From assembly GCA_963708625.1 (NCBI GenBank), contig CAVPSV010000002.1:620001-684000 (forward strand): 64,000 nucleotides of DNA, read 5' to 3'. The translations under genes were made by a program, and so were the position numbers. The DNA is from DASXIF01 sp036498145. GTDB taxonomy: Bacteria > Actinomycetota > Actinomycetes > Mycobacteriales > Jatrophihabitantaceae. Below, piece by piece: positions 44,465 to 55,953 of this stretch (position 1 is its first letter; each line of letters starts with the position of its first letter). Below the pieces are notes generated by a model, which was not told the DNA's origin, ran no database searches, and saw only the letters and a list, made by a program, of their open reading frames with translations.

Positions 44465-45412
44465 TCAGATCTCGGGCGAGAAATGGATCTCGCCGTGGGC
44501 GTCCACGCAATCCTCGGCGTGGTGCAGCGCCGAGTCCGCGTGGTCCGCTTGCAGCGTCACATGGCCGATGCCGTAATCGTCGGCGAGCACGTGTCGAAGC
44601 GTGTCGCTGACCTGGTGACAGTCATAGCTCGGTTCCACCAGCACGTGCGCGGACAGGGCAGACTCCCCCGGTCCGATCTGCCAGATGTGTAGGTCGTGCA
44701 CTTGATTGACCCCGACCACCGCCGCCAGCCGAGCCCCCAGGGCGGCTGGGTCCACATCTCGCGGCGCGGCTTCCAGGAAGATCCGACCCGCGGCACGAAC
44801 CAGCGAAAGGCCCGTCCAGGTCATCAGCGCAGCGATGACCAGCGAGGCGATGGGGTCGGCACGCTGCCAGCCAGCGGCGAGGATGACGATGCCGGCAACC
44901 AGAGCGGCTGCGAATGCCCACACGTCGGTGACCAGATGCGCCACCGCACCCTTGACGTTGAGGCTGCGGCGATCCGCGCGGCTCGCGAACGACGTCGCCA
45001 GCACATTCACCAGCACGCCGACTGCGGCAACCACAGTGACCACGCCCCCGTGCACGGTGCCCGGATGGATCAGCCGCCGGATCGCGAACACCGCGAACCA
45101 GGCGGCGAGTAGCAACAGCGTGATGCCGTTGGCCTGTCCGGAGATTGCATCGACACGGGCGAACCCGTAGGTGTAGGCGCCGCGTGCCGGCCGGCGGGCG
45201 ATCCGGGCCGCGATCACCGCCAGCATCAGTGCGGCCGCGTCAGTCAGCATGTGCGCTGCGTCGCTGAGCAATGCCAGCGATCGCGCTGCGAAACCGGCCG
45301 CGATCTCGCCGGCCATGAACGCGAGCACGACGGCCAGAGCGGCGAGTAGCCAGCGCGCGTCCGTGCCCTGATCCTTGCCGGCGGCGCCGGCACCGGGTCG
45401 GTGATCGTGCAT
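44465..45412 (-). CDS. Cation diffusion facilitator (CzcD/ZitB-like) exporter
   Basis: Six-helix CDF transporter of about 315 residues. The metal-site motifs SLALLSDAAHMLTDAAALML (Asp/His) and HLVTDVWAFAAALV (His/Asp) are present in helices 2 and 5, and the C-terminal cytoplasmic domain (VHDLHIWQIGPGESALSAHVLV) binds further metal. ATG 45412 begins MHDHRPG; a GTG at 45430 is also in frame. It exports Zn or a related divalent cation using the proton gradient. Confidence 0.88.
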   Translation of the reverse strand: MHDHRPGAGAAGKDQGTDARWLLAALAVVLAFMAGEIAAGFAARSLALLSDAAHMLTDAAALMLAVIAARIARRPARGAYTYGFARVDAISGQANGITLLLLAAWFAVFAIRRLIHPGTVHGGVVTVVAAVGVLVNVLATSFASRADRRSLNVKGAVAHLVTDVWAFAAALVAGIVILAAGWQRADPIASLVIAALMTWTGLSLVRAAGRIFLEAAPRDVDPAALGARLAAVVGVNQVHDLHIWQIGPGESALSAHVLVEPSYDCHQVSDTLRHVLADDYGIGHVTLQADHADSALHHAEDCVDAHGEIHFSPEI

Positions 45413-45449
45413 CACGTCATCCACTCTCACACGGATTGCCGCGGCGGGC

Positions 45450-46889
45450 TCACCATCCGGTGTAGATGGGACGCCCCTCGGCGTAACCCGAAGCGCTCTG
45501 CACCCCGATCAATGCCTTCTCGTGGAAGTCTGCGAGGTTCGCCGCACCGGCGTAGGTGCATGCCGAACGCACCCCGGCGGTGATCACGTCGATGAGGTCC
45601 TCCACCCCTGGCCGAGCCGGGTCCAGATATTGCCGCCCGGTCGAGATGCCCTCCTCGAAGAGGGCCTTTCGGGCCCGGTCGAACGGGCCCTCGCCGCTGG
45701 TTCGGCTGGCCACGGCCCGGGCCGATGCCATGCCGAAGCTCTCCTTGTACTGCCGACCGTCGGCATCGGTGCGCAGGTCCCCAGGTGATTCGTAGGTACC
45801 CGCGAACCACGACCCGATCATGACCGCGGACGCACCGGCCGCGAGCGCGAGGGCCACATCGCGTGGGTGCCGCACTCCCCCGTCGGCCCAGATGTGACGA
45901 CCCATGCCGCGGGCCGCCTCCGCGCACTCGAGCACCGCAGAGAACTGCGGACGGCCCACACCGGTCATCATGCGCGTGGTGCACATCGCTCCTGGGCCGA
46001 CGCCGACCTTGACGATGTCGGCGCCCGCGGCGATCAACTCCCGGGTGCCCTGCGCCGACACGACATTGCCGGCGGCGATCGGCACGGGTGGATCGAGCGC
46101 CCGGATCGCGGTGAGGGCGTCGATCATCCGCTGCTGATGTCCGTGCGCGGTGTCCACCACCAGCAAGTCCGCCCCGGCGTCGCACAGCGCGGCGACCCTG
46201 GCGGCCACATCGCCGTTCACGCCCAGCGCGGCCGCGACGCGAAGGCGGCCGGATCGGTCCACCGCCGGGTGGTAGATGGTCGCGCGCAGCGCCGCCGTCC
46301 GTGTCATCACGCCCATCAGCCGACCGCCGGCGTCGACCACCGGGGCGAGTCTGCGCCGGGCCGAGTCCAGCTCGGCGAAGGCCTTTTCCGGGTCGACCGG
46401 GTCGGTCAGCGTCAGCGGGTCGGAGGTCATCACCTCGTGCAACTGGGCGAACCTGTCCGACCCGGCGCAATCTGCTTCGGTCACCACACCGACCGGCCGT
46501 CCATCCGAGACCACGATCACCGCGCCGTGTGCGCGCTTGGACAGCAAGGCGAGCGCGTCACCAGTGGTGTTGTCCGGCGCCAGCGTCAGCGCCGTGTCGA
46601 CAACCAGGTCACGTGATTTGACCCAGGACACGACATCGCGGACGACGGATGCGGGAATATCCTGCGGCAGTACCGCGACGCCGCCGCGGCGGGCCACCGT
46701 CTCGGCCATCCGCCGGCCGGCCACCGCGGTCATGTTCGCCACGATGATCGGAATGGTGGCACCGCTGCCGTCCACGGTGGCCAGGTCGACGTCGAATCGC
46801 GACCCGACGTCGGAGCGCGCCGGGACCATGAAGACGTCGTCGTAGGTGAGCTCGAATGGCGGGACCGGGTCGATGAAGCGCACGAACAC
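45450..46889 (-). CDS. guaB1: GuaB1, IMP dehydrogenase/GMP reductase-family enzyme
   Basis: Protein of 479 residues with the IMPDH/GMPR barrel: DDVFMVPARSDV, VDTAHGHQQRM, the catalytic Cys303 in VGVGPGAMCTTRMM, and ADGGVRHPRDVALALAAGA. Two CBS domains (about 94-205) are inserted. It corresponds to mycobacterial GuaB1 (Rv1843c), which has been shown in M. smegmatis to be a GMP reductase controlled through its CBS domains and not an IMP dehydrogenase. It is transcribed divergently from the HAD gene. Confidence 0.9.
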   Translation of the reverse strand: MFVRFIDPVPPFELTYDDVFMVPARSDVGSRFDVDLATVDGSGATIPIIVANMTAVAGRRMAETVARRGGVAVLPQDIPASVVRDVVSWVKSRDLVVDTALTLAPDNTTGDALALLSKRAHGAVIVVSDGRPVGVVTEADCAGSDRFAQLHEVMTSDPLTLTDPVDPEKAFAELDSARRRLAPVVDAGGRLMGVMTRTAALRATIYHPAVDRSGRLRVAAALGVNGDVAARVAALCDAGADLLVVDTAHGHQQRMIDALTAIRALDPPVPIAAGNVVSAQGTRELIAAGADIVKVGVGPGAMCTTRMMTGVGRPQFSAVLECAEAARGMGRHIWADGGVRHPRDVALALAAGASAVMIGSWFAGTYESPGDLRTDADGRQYKESFGMASARAVASRTSGEGPFDRARKALFEEGISTGRQYLDPARPGVEDLIDVITAGVRSACTYAGAANLADFHEKALIGVQSASGYAEGRPIYTGW

Positions 46890-46949
46890 GTGATTCTACT
46901 CGCGACGTCGTGGGCGGTGAGTTCATCCACGCTCGCATAGGGTTGACCG

Positions 46950-47414
46950 GTGCTGGCGGTCTTCGACATCGACGGTGTCGTCGCCGATGTCCGGCACCGG
47001 TTGCACCACCTGGATTCGCCGCGGTCCTGGCACCGTTTCTTCGGCGCGGCGGGTGCGGACACACTGCTTGCCGAAGGCGCGCGACTGGCCGCCGAAATGG
47101 CTACCCAGCATGAGGTCGTCTGGCTCACCGGCCGCCCGGAGTGGTTGCGCGAGATCACCGTCGACTGGCTGGCGCGGCACGGCCTGCCGGGCAGCGAGCT
47201 GCATCTGCGCCCGCCCCGCGATTACCGCCCGGCTCCGCTGTACAAGCGGGAGGCGCTAGGACAGATGGCTGCCCGGGGCATCGCCGCGTTCGTCGACGAT
47301 GACGACGAGGTCGTGCAGACCGCGCTCCAGGCCGGATACCCGGCAGTACTCGCCGATTGGCTGCCCCGAGCCGCAGCGCTGCGCGACGCGCAGGATCGTC
47401 TCGGCCGCACCTGA
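46950..47414 (+). CDS. HAD-like hydrolase
   Basis: HAD-superfamily protein of 154 residues. Motif I is FDIDGVVADV at the N-terminus (nucleophile Asp and acid/base Asp), motif II is WLTGRPEW, and the acidic motif IV is FVDDDDEVVQTA. There is no cap domain. GTG 46950 gives the complete motif I. The substrate is unknown; it resembles the small polynucleotide kinase/acid-phosphatase branch. The 202 bases after it contain a short AT-rich patch at about 47470-47500 but no gene. Confidence 0.8.
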   Translation: MLAVFDIDGVVADVRHRLHHLDSPRSWHRFFGAAGADTLLAEGARLAAEMATQHEVVWLTGRPEWLREITVDWLARHGLPGSELHLRPPRDYRPAPLYKREALGQMAARGIAAFVDDDDEVVQTALQAGYPAVLADWLPRAAALRDAQDRLGRT

Positions 47415-47616
47415 GGGATCGATCAGACCGCCGCGGGGCGCGTTCAGATCGCGACCGGCGTCACGGGACCATAACAATTTCACGCTTACTTAACATTGAT
47501 GTCCGGTTATCGCCCGATTCCGGGCAACAGGGCTCAGCGCGGCGACTGGACAATTTGTCAGCGGCGAGCACAATTGCCAAGGACGCACAACTGGAAGCGA
47601 TTACAGGACACCGCTC

Positions 47617-47865
47617 ATGAGCCAGCACTATGCGCACGAGACGCCGACGCGCGCGTGCGAACACACGCCGCACTGCCCGACCGCCGAAGCCGCCGATCGC
47701 GATGCGGCACACGTCATCTCGGCGCACCCGGAGCAAGGGTGGAGCCTGCTCTGCAACGGGGTCGTGGTGTTCGAGGACTTCGGCGAGTTGCTGCCCAACG
47801 GGGAGAGCTGCGCCGCGCGCCGGAGCGAGCTGCTGATGGCCTCGCCACACCGCGTCGCGAGCTAA
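47617..47865 (+). CDS. DUF5999 family protein
   Basis: Small protein of 82 residues. CEHTPHCPTAEAADRDAAH and HPEQGWSLLCNGVVVFEDFGELLPNG are the actinobacteria-wide DUF5999 signatures, with three conserved cysteines that could bind a metal. Function unknown. ATG 47617 follows a weak GGAC element. Confidence 0.85.
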   Translation: MSQHYAHETPTRACEHTPHCPTAEAADRDAAHVISAHPEQGWSLLCNGVVVFEDFGELLPNGESCAARRSELLMASPHRVAS

Positions 47866-47903
47866 TCGCCGCACTTCCTGCCCCGCCCGCCTTCGGCGAT
47901 CGA

Positions 47904-49535
47904 CTAACCGACCACCGCAGCCCTAGCCAGAATCTGTGCAGTGTCGGTACCCGCGCCGAGCGTGCCGAAGGCCATGCCCCAATCCCCCGCGAGCCGGGAC
48001 GCCACGAACGCGTTCGCGACAGCCGCGTCGCCGTAGCGCAATAGCAGCGACGCCTGCAGCAGCATCGCCATGTGTTCGACCACCCGGCGGGCGCGGAATT
48101 GCATGTCGTCGACGTCGGACAGTTCCTTGCCTAGCCGATCGAGCGAGTCGTCGTAGCGCGAATCCGCACCGGCGGCCAGGCCCAACTCGGCGAAGAACGC
48201 CTCCAGCGCCTGCGGCTCCTTGGCCATCGCCCGCAGCGTGTCCAGGGCGGCGACATTGCCCGATCCCTCCCAGATGGAGACCAGCGGCGCTTCCCGATAC
48301 AGGCGCGGCATGCCCGACTCCTCGATGTAGCCGTTCCCGCCGAGACATTCCAGCGCTTCCACCACATGCGGTGAGAGCCGCTTGCACAACCAGTATTTGG
48401 TCACCGATAGCCCCACGCGACGGACCGCGGCTTCATATTCGTCGCCGGCCGCGGCACGGTCCACGGCACCGGCCAACCGCATCACCACGGTCGTCGCCGC
48501 CTCGGACTCGACGGCAAGGTCGGTCAGCACGTTGACCATCGCCGGCGCCTCGATGAGCGCCTTGCCGAACGCGTGCCGGTGGGTGGCGTGGTGCACCGCA
48601 GCGGCTACCGCGGTACGCATCCCGCCCGCCGCCATGATCGCGCAGTCCAGGCGGGTCATGTTCACCATCTCGATGATGGTTCGCACGCCCCGGCCTTGTT
48701 CACCGACCAGCCAGCCGGCGGCATCGGAGTACTCGATCTCGGCCGAGGCGTTCGATTTGTTGCCCAACTTGTCCTTGAGCCGCTGCAGGCACATCTCATT
48801 GCGCGTGCCGTCGGGCAGCACCCGCGGCACCAGGAAGCAGGACAGTCCGCCCGGTGCTTGGGCCAGCGTCAGGAACAGATCTGACATCGGCGCCGAGGTG
48901 AACCACTTGTGCCCGGTGAGCCGGAACGTGCCGTCGCCAGCCGGCACCGCACGCGTCGTGTTCGCACGCACGTCCGAGCCGCCTTGCTTCTCCGTCATCG
49001 ACATGCCCGCGATCAGGCCGTGCTTGGTCAGCGGCGCGCGCAGCCCCGGGTCGTAGGAGAGGTTGGTCAGCAGCGGTTCGTACTGCGCGGCCAGCTCCGG
49101 CGTGGTGCGCAGTGCCGGCACCACCGCGTAGGTCATCGACACCGGGCAGAGGTGACCGGCATCGGCGCTCCCCCAGGCCAGCATCTTGGCCGCGCGTGCC
49201 ACGTGGGCTCCGGTCCGGCCGTCAACCCAGGGCGCGCCGTGCAGCCCCTCGCCGACAGCGGTGCGCATGAGCTCGTGATATTCGGGCAGGTATTCGACCT
49301 CGTCGATCCTGTTCCCATACCGGTCGTGGGTGCGCAGCACCGGCGGGTGCTCGTTGGCCAACCGGCCCCATTCCTGCGCCGGTTCGCTGGCTCCGAGCAG
49401 GCCGAGTCGGCGCACATCGGGCTCGGCCCACCCGGCGCCCTCGCGGTGCAGGCCTTCGAGCAGGGCGGGATGGGTCATGGTGTCGTGTCCGGTGAGCGGG
49501 GGCACCTGGTTGGTGACCTCATGCGTAGACGGCAT
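47904..49535 (-). CDS. Acyl-CoA dehydrogenase, AidB-like
   Basis: Large acyl-CoA dehydrogenase of 543 residues with the AidB-type N-terminal extension (QVPPLTGHDTMTHPALLEGL). The FAD-binding segments GMSMTEKQGGSDVRANTTRA and KWFTSAPMSDLFLTLAQ, the R-rich IEMVNMTRLDCAIMAAGGM and the C-terminal ECLGGNGYIEESGMPRLYREAPLVSIWEGSGNV are clear, including the arginine-free IWEGSGN end. ATG 49535 overlaps the tetR 3' end by 17 bases. It may act in lipid metabolism or, like E. coli AidB, in protection from alkylation. Confidence 0.85.
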   Translation of the reverse strand: MPSTHEVTNQVPPLTGHDTMTHPALLEGLHREGAGWAEPDVRRLGLLGASEPAQEWGRLANEHPPVLRTHDRYGNRIDEVEYLPEYHELMRTAVGEGLHGAPWVDGRTGAHVARAAKMLAWGSADAGHLCPVSMTYAVVPALRTTPELAAQYEPLLTNLSYDPGLRAPLTKHGLIAGMSMTEKQGGSDVRANTTRAVPAGDGTFRLTGHKWFTSAPMSDLFLTLAQAPGGLSCFLVPRVLPDGTRNEMCLQRLKDKLGNKSNASAEIEYSDAAGWLVGEQGRGVRTIIEMVNMTRLDCAIMAAGGMRTAVAAAVHHATHRHAFGKALIEAPAMVNVLTDLAVESEAATTVVMRLAGAVDRAAAGDEYEAAVRRVGLSVTKYWLCKRLSPHVVEALECLGGNGYIEESGMPRLYREAPLVSIWEGSGNVAALDTLRAMAKEPQALEAFFAELGLAAGADSRYDDSLDRLGKELSDVDDMQFRARRVVEHMAMLLQASLLLRYGDAAVANAFVASRLAGDWGMAFGTLGAGTDTAQILARAAVVG

Positions 49536-50133
49536 GGACGGCTCCAATCGCGCGGAGGGCGAGGGTGATGACGCTGGAAACGGTGTCCGGATCGCCAGGC
49601 TCGACACCGGCGAGCGGACCGACGAGGGATTCGCCGATGGCGCCGACGAGCGCGGCGGCAACGACGGTCGGGTCCTGTCTGGGCAGCTCACCGGAGGCGA
49701 TCCCGGCAGTGATGATCTCGGCGATCGCGGCGCGGAACCGGCACCGGTAGTCGAGACGGAGCTGATCCACGACCGGATCAACCGGCTCGGCAAGCAGCGC
49801 GTAGGCGAGACGGGGTGACCTGAGCGCGCGGCCGGCAAAGGTTTCGACCAGCGCTTGGACCCGGCCGGCCGCGGACTCCTCTGTGGCGATCGCCGCCTGA
49901 ACGGCACCGACTTCGTGATCGACGACGGCCCGGAACACCTCTGCCGCGAGTGCGGTCTTGCTGTCGAAATGGCGATACACCGTGCCTGCGGCGACGCCGG
50001 CGCGCGCGGCCACGGCCGCTATCGTGCAGGCCGCATATCCCCCCTCCGCGAGCAGCCGGGTCGCCGCGTCGACGAGCGTGACGCGCTGAGCGTCGAGTCG
50101 AGCTTGCACGGCGGGAGTGCGGCGATACGGCAC
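49519..50133 (-). CDS. TetR-family regulator
   Basis: TetR repressor of 204 residues with HTH at about 25-46 (TIAAVAARAGVAAGTVYRHF) and a C-terminal effector domain. It is the first gene of an operon with the AidB-like dehydrogenase. GTG 50133 lies seven bases from the palindrome at 50140-50157, consistent with autorepression. Confidence 0.88.
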   Translation of the reverse strand: MPYRRTPAVQARLDAQRVTLVDAATRLLAEGGYAACTIAAVAARAGVAAGTVYRHFDSKTALAAEVFRAVVDHEVGAVQAAIATEESAAGRVQALVETFAGRALRSPRLAYALLAEPVDPVVDQLRLDYRCRFRAAIAEIITAGIASGELPRQDPTVVAAALVGAIGESLVGPLAGVEPGDPDTVSSVITLALRAIGAVHAVYA

Positions 50134-50139
50134 GAAACA

Positions 50140-50157
50140 AATGAATCACGATTCATT
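50140..50157. promoter_or_regulatory. Palindromic operator upstream of tetR-aidB
   Basis: AATGAATC and GATTCATT form an 8-base inverted repeat with two bases between, directly upstream of the TetR start. TetR regulators commonly bind such sites; this one covers the region just ahead of the start codon. Confidence 0.6.
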
Positions 50158-50197
50158 GCTTCCCCGCAAGGGCACAACCGGGACAACGGGTTCGGTG

Positions 50198-50599
50198 CTA
50201 CCGCGCGCAATCGGCGCAGGTGCCGAACAGTTCGACGGTGTGGTCGACCTCGCGGTACCCGTGTTTGGCCGCCACCGACTGCGCCCAGCGTTCGATCGCC
50301 GGCCCCTCGATCTCCTCGGCACGCCCGCACGACCGGCACACCAGGTGGTGATGATGCCCCGCACCGGGCTCGCCGCAGTAGCGGTAGGTCGTTTCACCCT
50401 CGGGAGTGTGGATGACGTCCACCGATCCGTCATCGGCGAAGGACTGCAAGTGGCGATAGACGGTGGACAGCCCCACCGCCGCACCGTCCGCACGCAATGC
50501 CGCGTACACGTCCTGCGCGCTGCGGAAACCACCGGCAGCCCGCAGCGCGTCGCGCACCGCACCACCCTGCCGGGTCGATCGGTGCCGCACCGCAGCCAT
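50198..50599 (-). CDS. Fur-family regulator, Zur/FurB-like
   Basis: Metal-dependent repressor of 133 residues. HTH segment VGLSTVYRHLQSFADDG, metal-sensing GHHHHLVC, and two CxxC pairs (CRSCGRAEEIE and CADCAR) that hold structural zinc. The pattern fits Zur (Rv2359) better than iron-sensing Fur. ATG 50599 is chosen because MAAVRHRSTRQG starts the conserved domain. It stands alone between gcvP and the TetR operon; no zinc transporter is adjacent. Confidence 0.8.
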   Translation of the reverse strand: MAAVRHRSTRQGGAVRDALRAAGGFRSAQDVYAALRADGAAVGLSTVYRHLQSFADDGSVDVIHTPEGETTYRYCGEPGAGHHHHLVCRSCGRAEEIEGPAIERWAQSVAAKHGYREVDHTVELFGTCADCAR

Positions 50600-50622
50600 G
50601 TTTGCGAGGGTACCGGCGTCGC

Positions 50623-53526
<2,904 letters not shown>

Positions 53527-53569
53527 CTCGGCGAGTGCACCTCTCGGGGAGAAGCGACAGCGTGTGCCG

Positions 53570-53590
53570 CGGCACCGATCCACGGTGCCG
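53570..53590 (-). promoter_or_regulatory. Hairpin between riboswitch and gcvP
   Basis: CGGCACC and GGTGCCG pair around a 7-base loop between the glycine aptamer and the gcvP start. It is the probable expression-platform helix or a terminator-like stem, though no U-run follows. Confidence 0.4.
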
Positions 53591-53610
53591 GTGGCACGTG
53601 CTCCCCCTCT

Positions 53611-53730
53611 GTCGGACCTCGCCCTTCAGAGCGGCCCCGCTCGTGCGGTTCGGTGGCCTGAGAGGTTCCGGGGAAGTTGCCCCTTCGGCGCTGCCGGTGT
53701 TGCGACAGACTCTCCCGCACGAGCGAAATG
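53611..53730 (-). ncRNA. Glycine riboswitch upstream of gcvP
   Basis: On the minus strand the sequence CGTGCGGGAGAG, GCGCCGAAGGGGCAA, CCCCGGAACCTCTCAGG and CGCACGAG follow one another; these are the P1, P3 and P2 elements of a glycine aptamer, and CGTGCGG pairs with CCGCACG to close P1. A second, weaker GCTCTGAAGGGCGAG element lies downstream, so it may be a single aptamer with a ghost remnant. It precedes gcvP and should switch it on when glycine is abundant. Confidence 0.85.
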
Positions 53731-53831
53731 GCCGACATAGACGCTACCAGCCAACCCACGCGCGGGCCGGTCAGCGGGGCGTTCCGGGGTGAGAGAAAGC
53801 TGTCAATTCAGCTCCCCGCCCGGCCGGTGGA

Positions 53832-54410
53832 TCAGGCCGACGCGATGCGGCGCCGACGCCGCTCGGAGAGTTCGTCGTCGGCAGTGATCGGCGTGTCCTC
53901 GATGACCGCGCCGTCGGCGCGCTCCCCGGGCAGATGAGCCAGTGACCCGACCAACTCGCGCAAGGCCCCGCTGACTGCGATGCCGAACACGCCCTGGCCG
54001 CCACGGAGCAGGTCGACGACCTCCTCCGAGGAGGTGCACTCATACACCGTCGTGCCGTCCGAGAGCAGGGTAATGCGCGCGAGGTCTTCCACCCCGCGAG
54101 TCCGCAGCGCGTCGACCGCGATGCGGATGTTCTGTAGCGAGACTCCGGTGTCCAGCAGTCGCTTGACCACCTTGAGCACCAGGATGTCCTTGAAGGAGTA
54201 GAGGCGCTGCGTCCCCGACCCGGCGGCCGAACGGATCGTGGGCGCGACCAAGCCGGTGCGCGCCCAGTAGTCGAGCTGCCGGTAGGTGATACCGGCTGCG
54301 TTGCAGGCGGTCGGCCCGCGGTAGCCGATCATGTCGTCGGTGGGGACGGCATCGGGCAGCATTCCGGCGGCGAACAGGCTGCCCTGCTCCGGGTGCAGGT
54401 GTTCGTCCAT
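53832..54410 (-). CDS. MerR-family regulator, Rv1830 (ResR/McdR)-like
   Basis: MerR-type protein of 192 residues: GYRGPTACNAAGITYRQLDYWARTGLV is the winged HTH, followed by GSGTQRLYSFKDILVLKVVKRLLDTGVSLQNIRIA. ATG 54410 follows GAGGAGG. Its place between DUF151 and gcvP equals Rv1830 in M. tuberculosis, a regulator linked to cell growth and division. A C-terminal basic end (ERRRRRIASA) follows. Confidence 0.85.
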   Translation of the reverse strand: MDEHLHPEQGSLFAAGMLPDAVPTDDMIGYRGPTACNAAGITYRQLDYWARTGLVAPTIRSAAGSGTQRLYSFKDILVLKVVKRLLDTGVSLQNIRIAVDALRTRGVEDLARITLLSDGTTVYECTSSEEVVDLLRGGQGVFGIAVSGALRELVGSLAHLPGERADGAVIEDTPITADDELSERRRRRIASA

Positions 54411-54587
54411 GTACCGCCTCCTCGTGCCTCGCCCGACCATCCCGCCCGCACCGGCTGCGGGCGAAAGTGCACCCCGAATTGCATCGTGGTGATTCGCCGG
54501 ACACCCGACGGTAGGACGGCCTGCGGACCGGGTCAATGCGACGCGCCGACTCCGGTAACCCTCACCTCGAGGTTGACGGTGAAACGG

Positions 54588-55058
54588 TCACCCATCCGAG
54601 GCGAAATCGTCCGGCGAGATCTGGTCCAGGAATTCCCGGAACCGCTCGACCTCGTCCTCCTGCTCGTCCGGAATCTCTATCCCGGCGGCGTCCAGGACGG
54701 CGTCCGCGCCCAGGATCGCCGCGTCGCAACGCAACGCAAGCGCGATGGCGTCTGACGGCCGAGCGCTGACCGTCACACCCCCGGTCAGGCGCAACTCGGC
54801 GTAGTACACGTCGTCGCGGAGTTCGGTGATGTGCACCGCTTCGAGCCGTGCACCCAGGGCCGTGATCAGGTCGCGGAGCAGATCGTGTGTCAGCGGCCGC
54901 AGCGTCTGTACGCCCTGCTGCTGGAACGCGATGGCCGAAGCCTCCACCGCGCCGATCCAGATCGGCAGGTAGCGGACGCCGTCTTCCTCGCGCAGCAGGA
55001 CGACCGGCTGGTTCGCCGGGAGCTCGACCCGGACCCCGACGACTCGCATCGGATGCAC
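54588..55058 (-). CDS. DUF151 bifunctional nuclease-domain protein
   Basis: Protein of 156 residues with RVELPANQPVVLLREEDGVRYLPIWIG and LTHDLLRDLITALGARLEAV, the BFN/DUF151 fold, and an acidic C-terminus (FLDQISPDDFASDG). It equals Rv1829. GTG 55058 is preferred because GGAGG lies six bases upstream; ATG 55064 directly abuts that element. Molecular function is not settled. The 136 bases upstream, to ftsR, show no gene. Confidence 0.82.
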   Translation of the reverse strand: MHPMRVVGVRVELPANQPVVLLREEDGVRYLPIWIGAVEASAIAFQQQGVQTLRPLTHDLLRDLITALGARLEAVHITELRDDVYYAELRLTGGVTVSARPSDAIALALRCDAAILGADAVLDAAGIEIPDEQEDEVERFREFLDQISPDDFASDG

Positions 55059-55194
55059 GGTCATCCTCCGTCTGTTCCTCGAGCCGACCGGTGTCGACTC
55101 AACCGTGTCTCGATACTCGCTGGCTCCCCGCACGCCGCCGACCCCGAGATTGTGCGGTTCCGACGCTACACGCTCACGCAGGCCCCGCAGTCGG

Positions 55195-55953
55195 TCACGA
55201 CCCGCTGATGAGCTCCCGCAGGCCGATCTGCACGAGGGCCGCGTGCAGTCGCACGGACGCCGCCGCGAGCTCGCGCACGGTCTCTTCCGCACGGACCCGC
55301 GCATCGGCGCTGCGCTGACGGTTCATCGGCCCGACGACCTGGGAGAACAAGCCGACCTCACGCTCGGCGGCGGTGCGGAACGCACGCAGGTGCCGTCCCT
55401 CCAGCCCGAATCGGGCCAGGTCGGAGACGATCTTGGCAACGGCCAGCGCGTCGTCGTCGTAATGGCCGGCCGGCTTGCGCGAGATCAAGCCGAACTGCTC
55501 CAGCTCGGCAAGCTGGTCCCGTCGAAGACCCGCCGCGTTGAGCAACTCATCCTGCGTCAGCCGCAGCGCGGCCGGCGCCGGCCGGAAATGTTCGGCGGTC
55601 GGCGCGTTGTCTTCAATTGCCGCGATCGCAACGTGCGGCACGCGCGGGCTACCCGAGTTGGACCCGGGCGGCACCAGACCGCGGTCGATCGCGTCGAGCT
55701 GGTCCTTGATCACTCGCAGCGGCAGGTAGTGATCCTTCTGCTGAGACAGCACGTAGCGCAGTCGCGCGACATCGGCTGAGGAGAACTTCCGGTAGCCGGA
55801 CGGCGTTCGTTCCGGGCGCACCAGTCCCTGGTCCTCCAGGAACCGGATCTTGCTGATGGTCAGGTCCGGGAAATCGACCTTGAGGGTCGCTAACACGTCC
55901 CCGATCGTCAGCGTGTTCTTCTGGCCCCCCCGGGCGGCGTTGACGGCCGTCAT
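55195..55953 (-). CDS. ftsR: MerR-family regulator FtsR (Rv1828-like)
   Basis: Regulator of 252 residues with LTIGDVLATLKVDFPDLTISKIRFLEDQGLV as winged HTH, GYRKFSSADVARLRYVLSQQKDHYLPL and a second helical domain (AEHFRPAPAALRLTQDELLNAAGL). It corresponds to Rv1828 and to C. glutamicum FtsR, an activator of ftsZ. Its ATG overlaps the garA stop (ATGA), as in the collinear mycobacterial block. Confidence 0.88.
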   Translation of the reverse strand: MTAVNAARGGQKNTLTIGDVLATLKVDFPDLTISKIRFLEDQGLVRPERTPSGYRKFSSADVARLRYVLSQQKDHYLPLRVIKDQLDAIDRGLVPPGSNSGSPRVPHVAIAAIEDNAPTAEHFRPAPAALRLTQDELLNAAGLRRDQLAELEQFGLISRKPAGHYDDDALAVAKIVSDLARFGLEGRHLRAFRTAAEREVGLFSQVVGPMNRQRSADARVRAEETVRELAAASVRLHAALVQIGLRELISGS

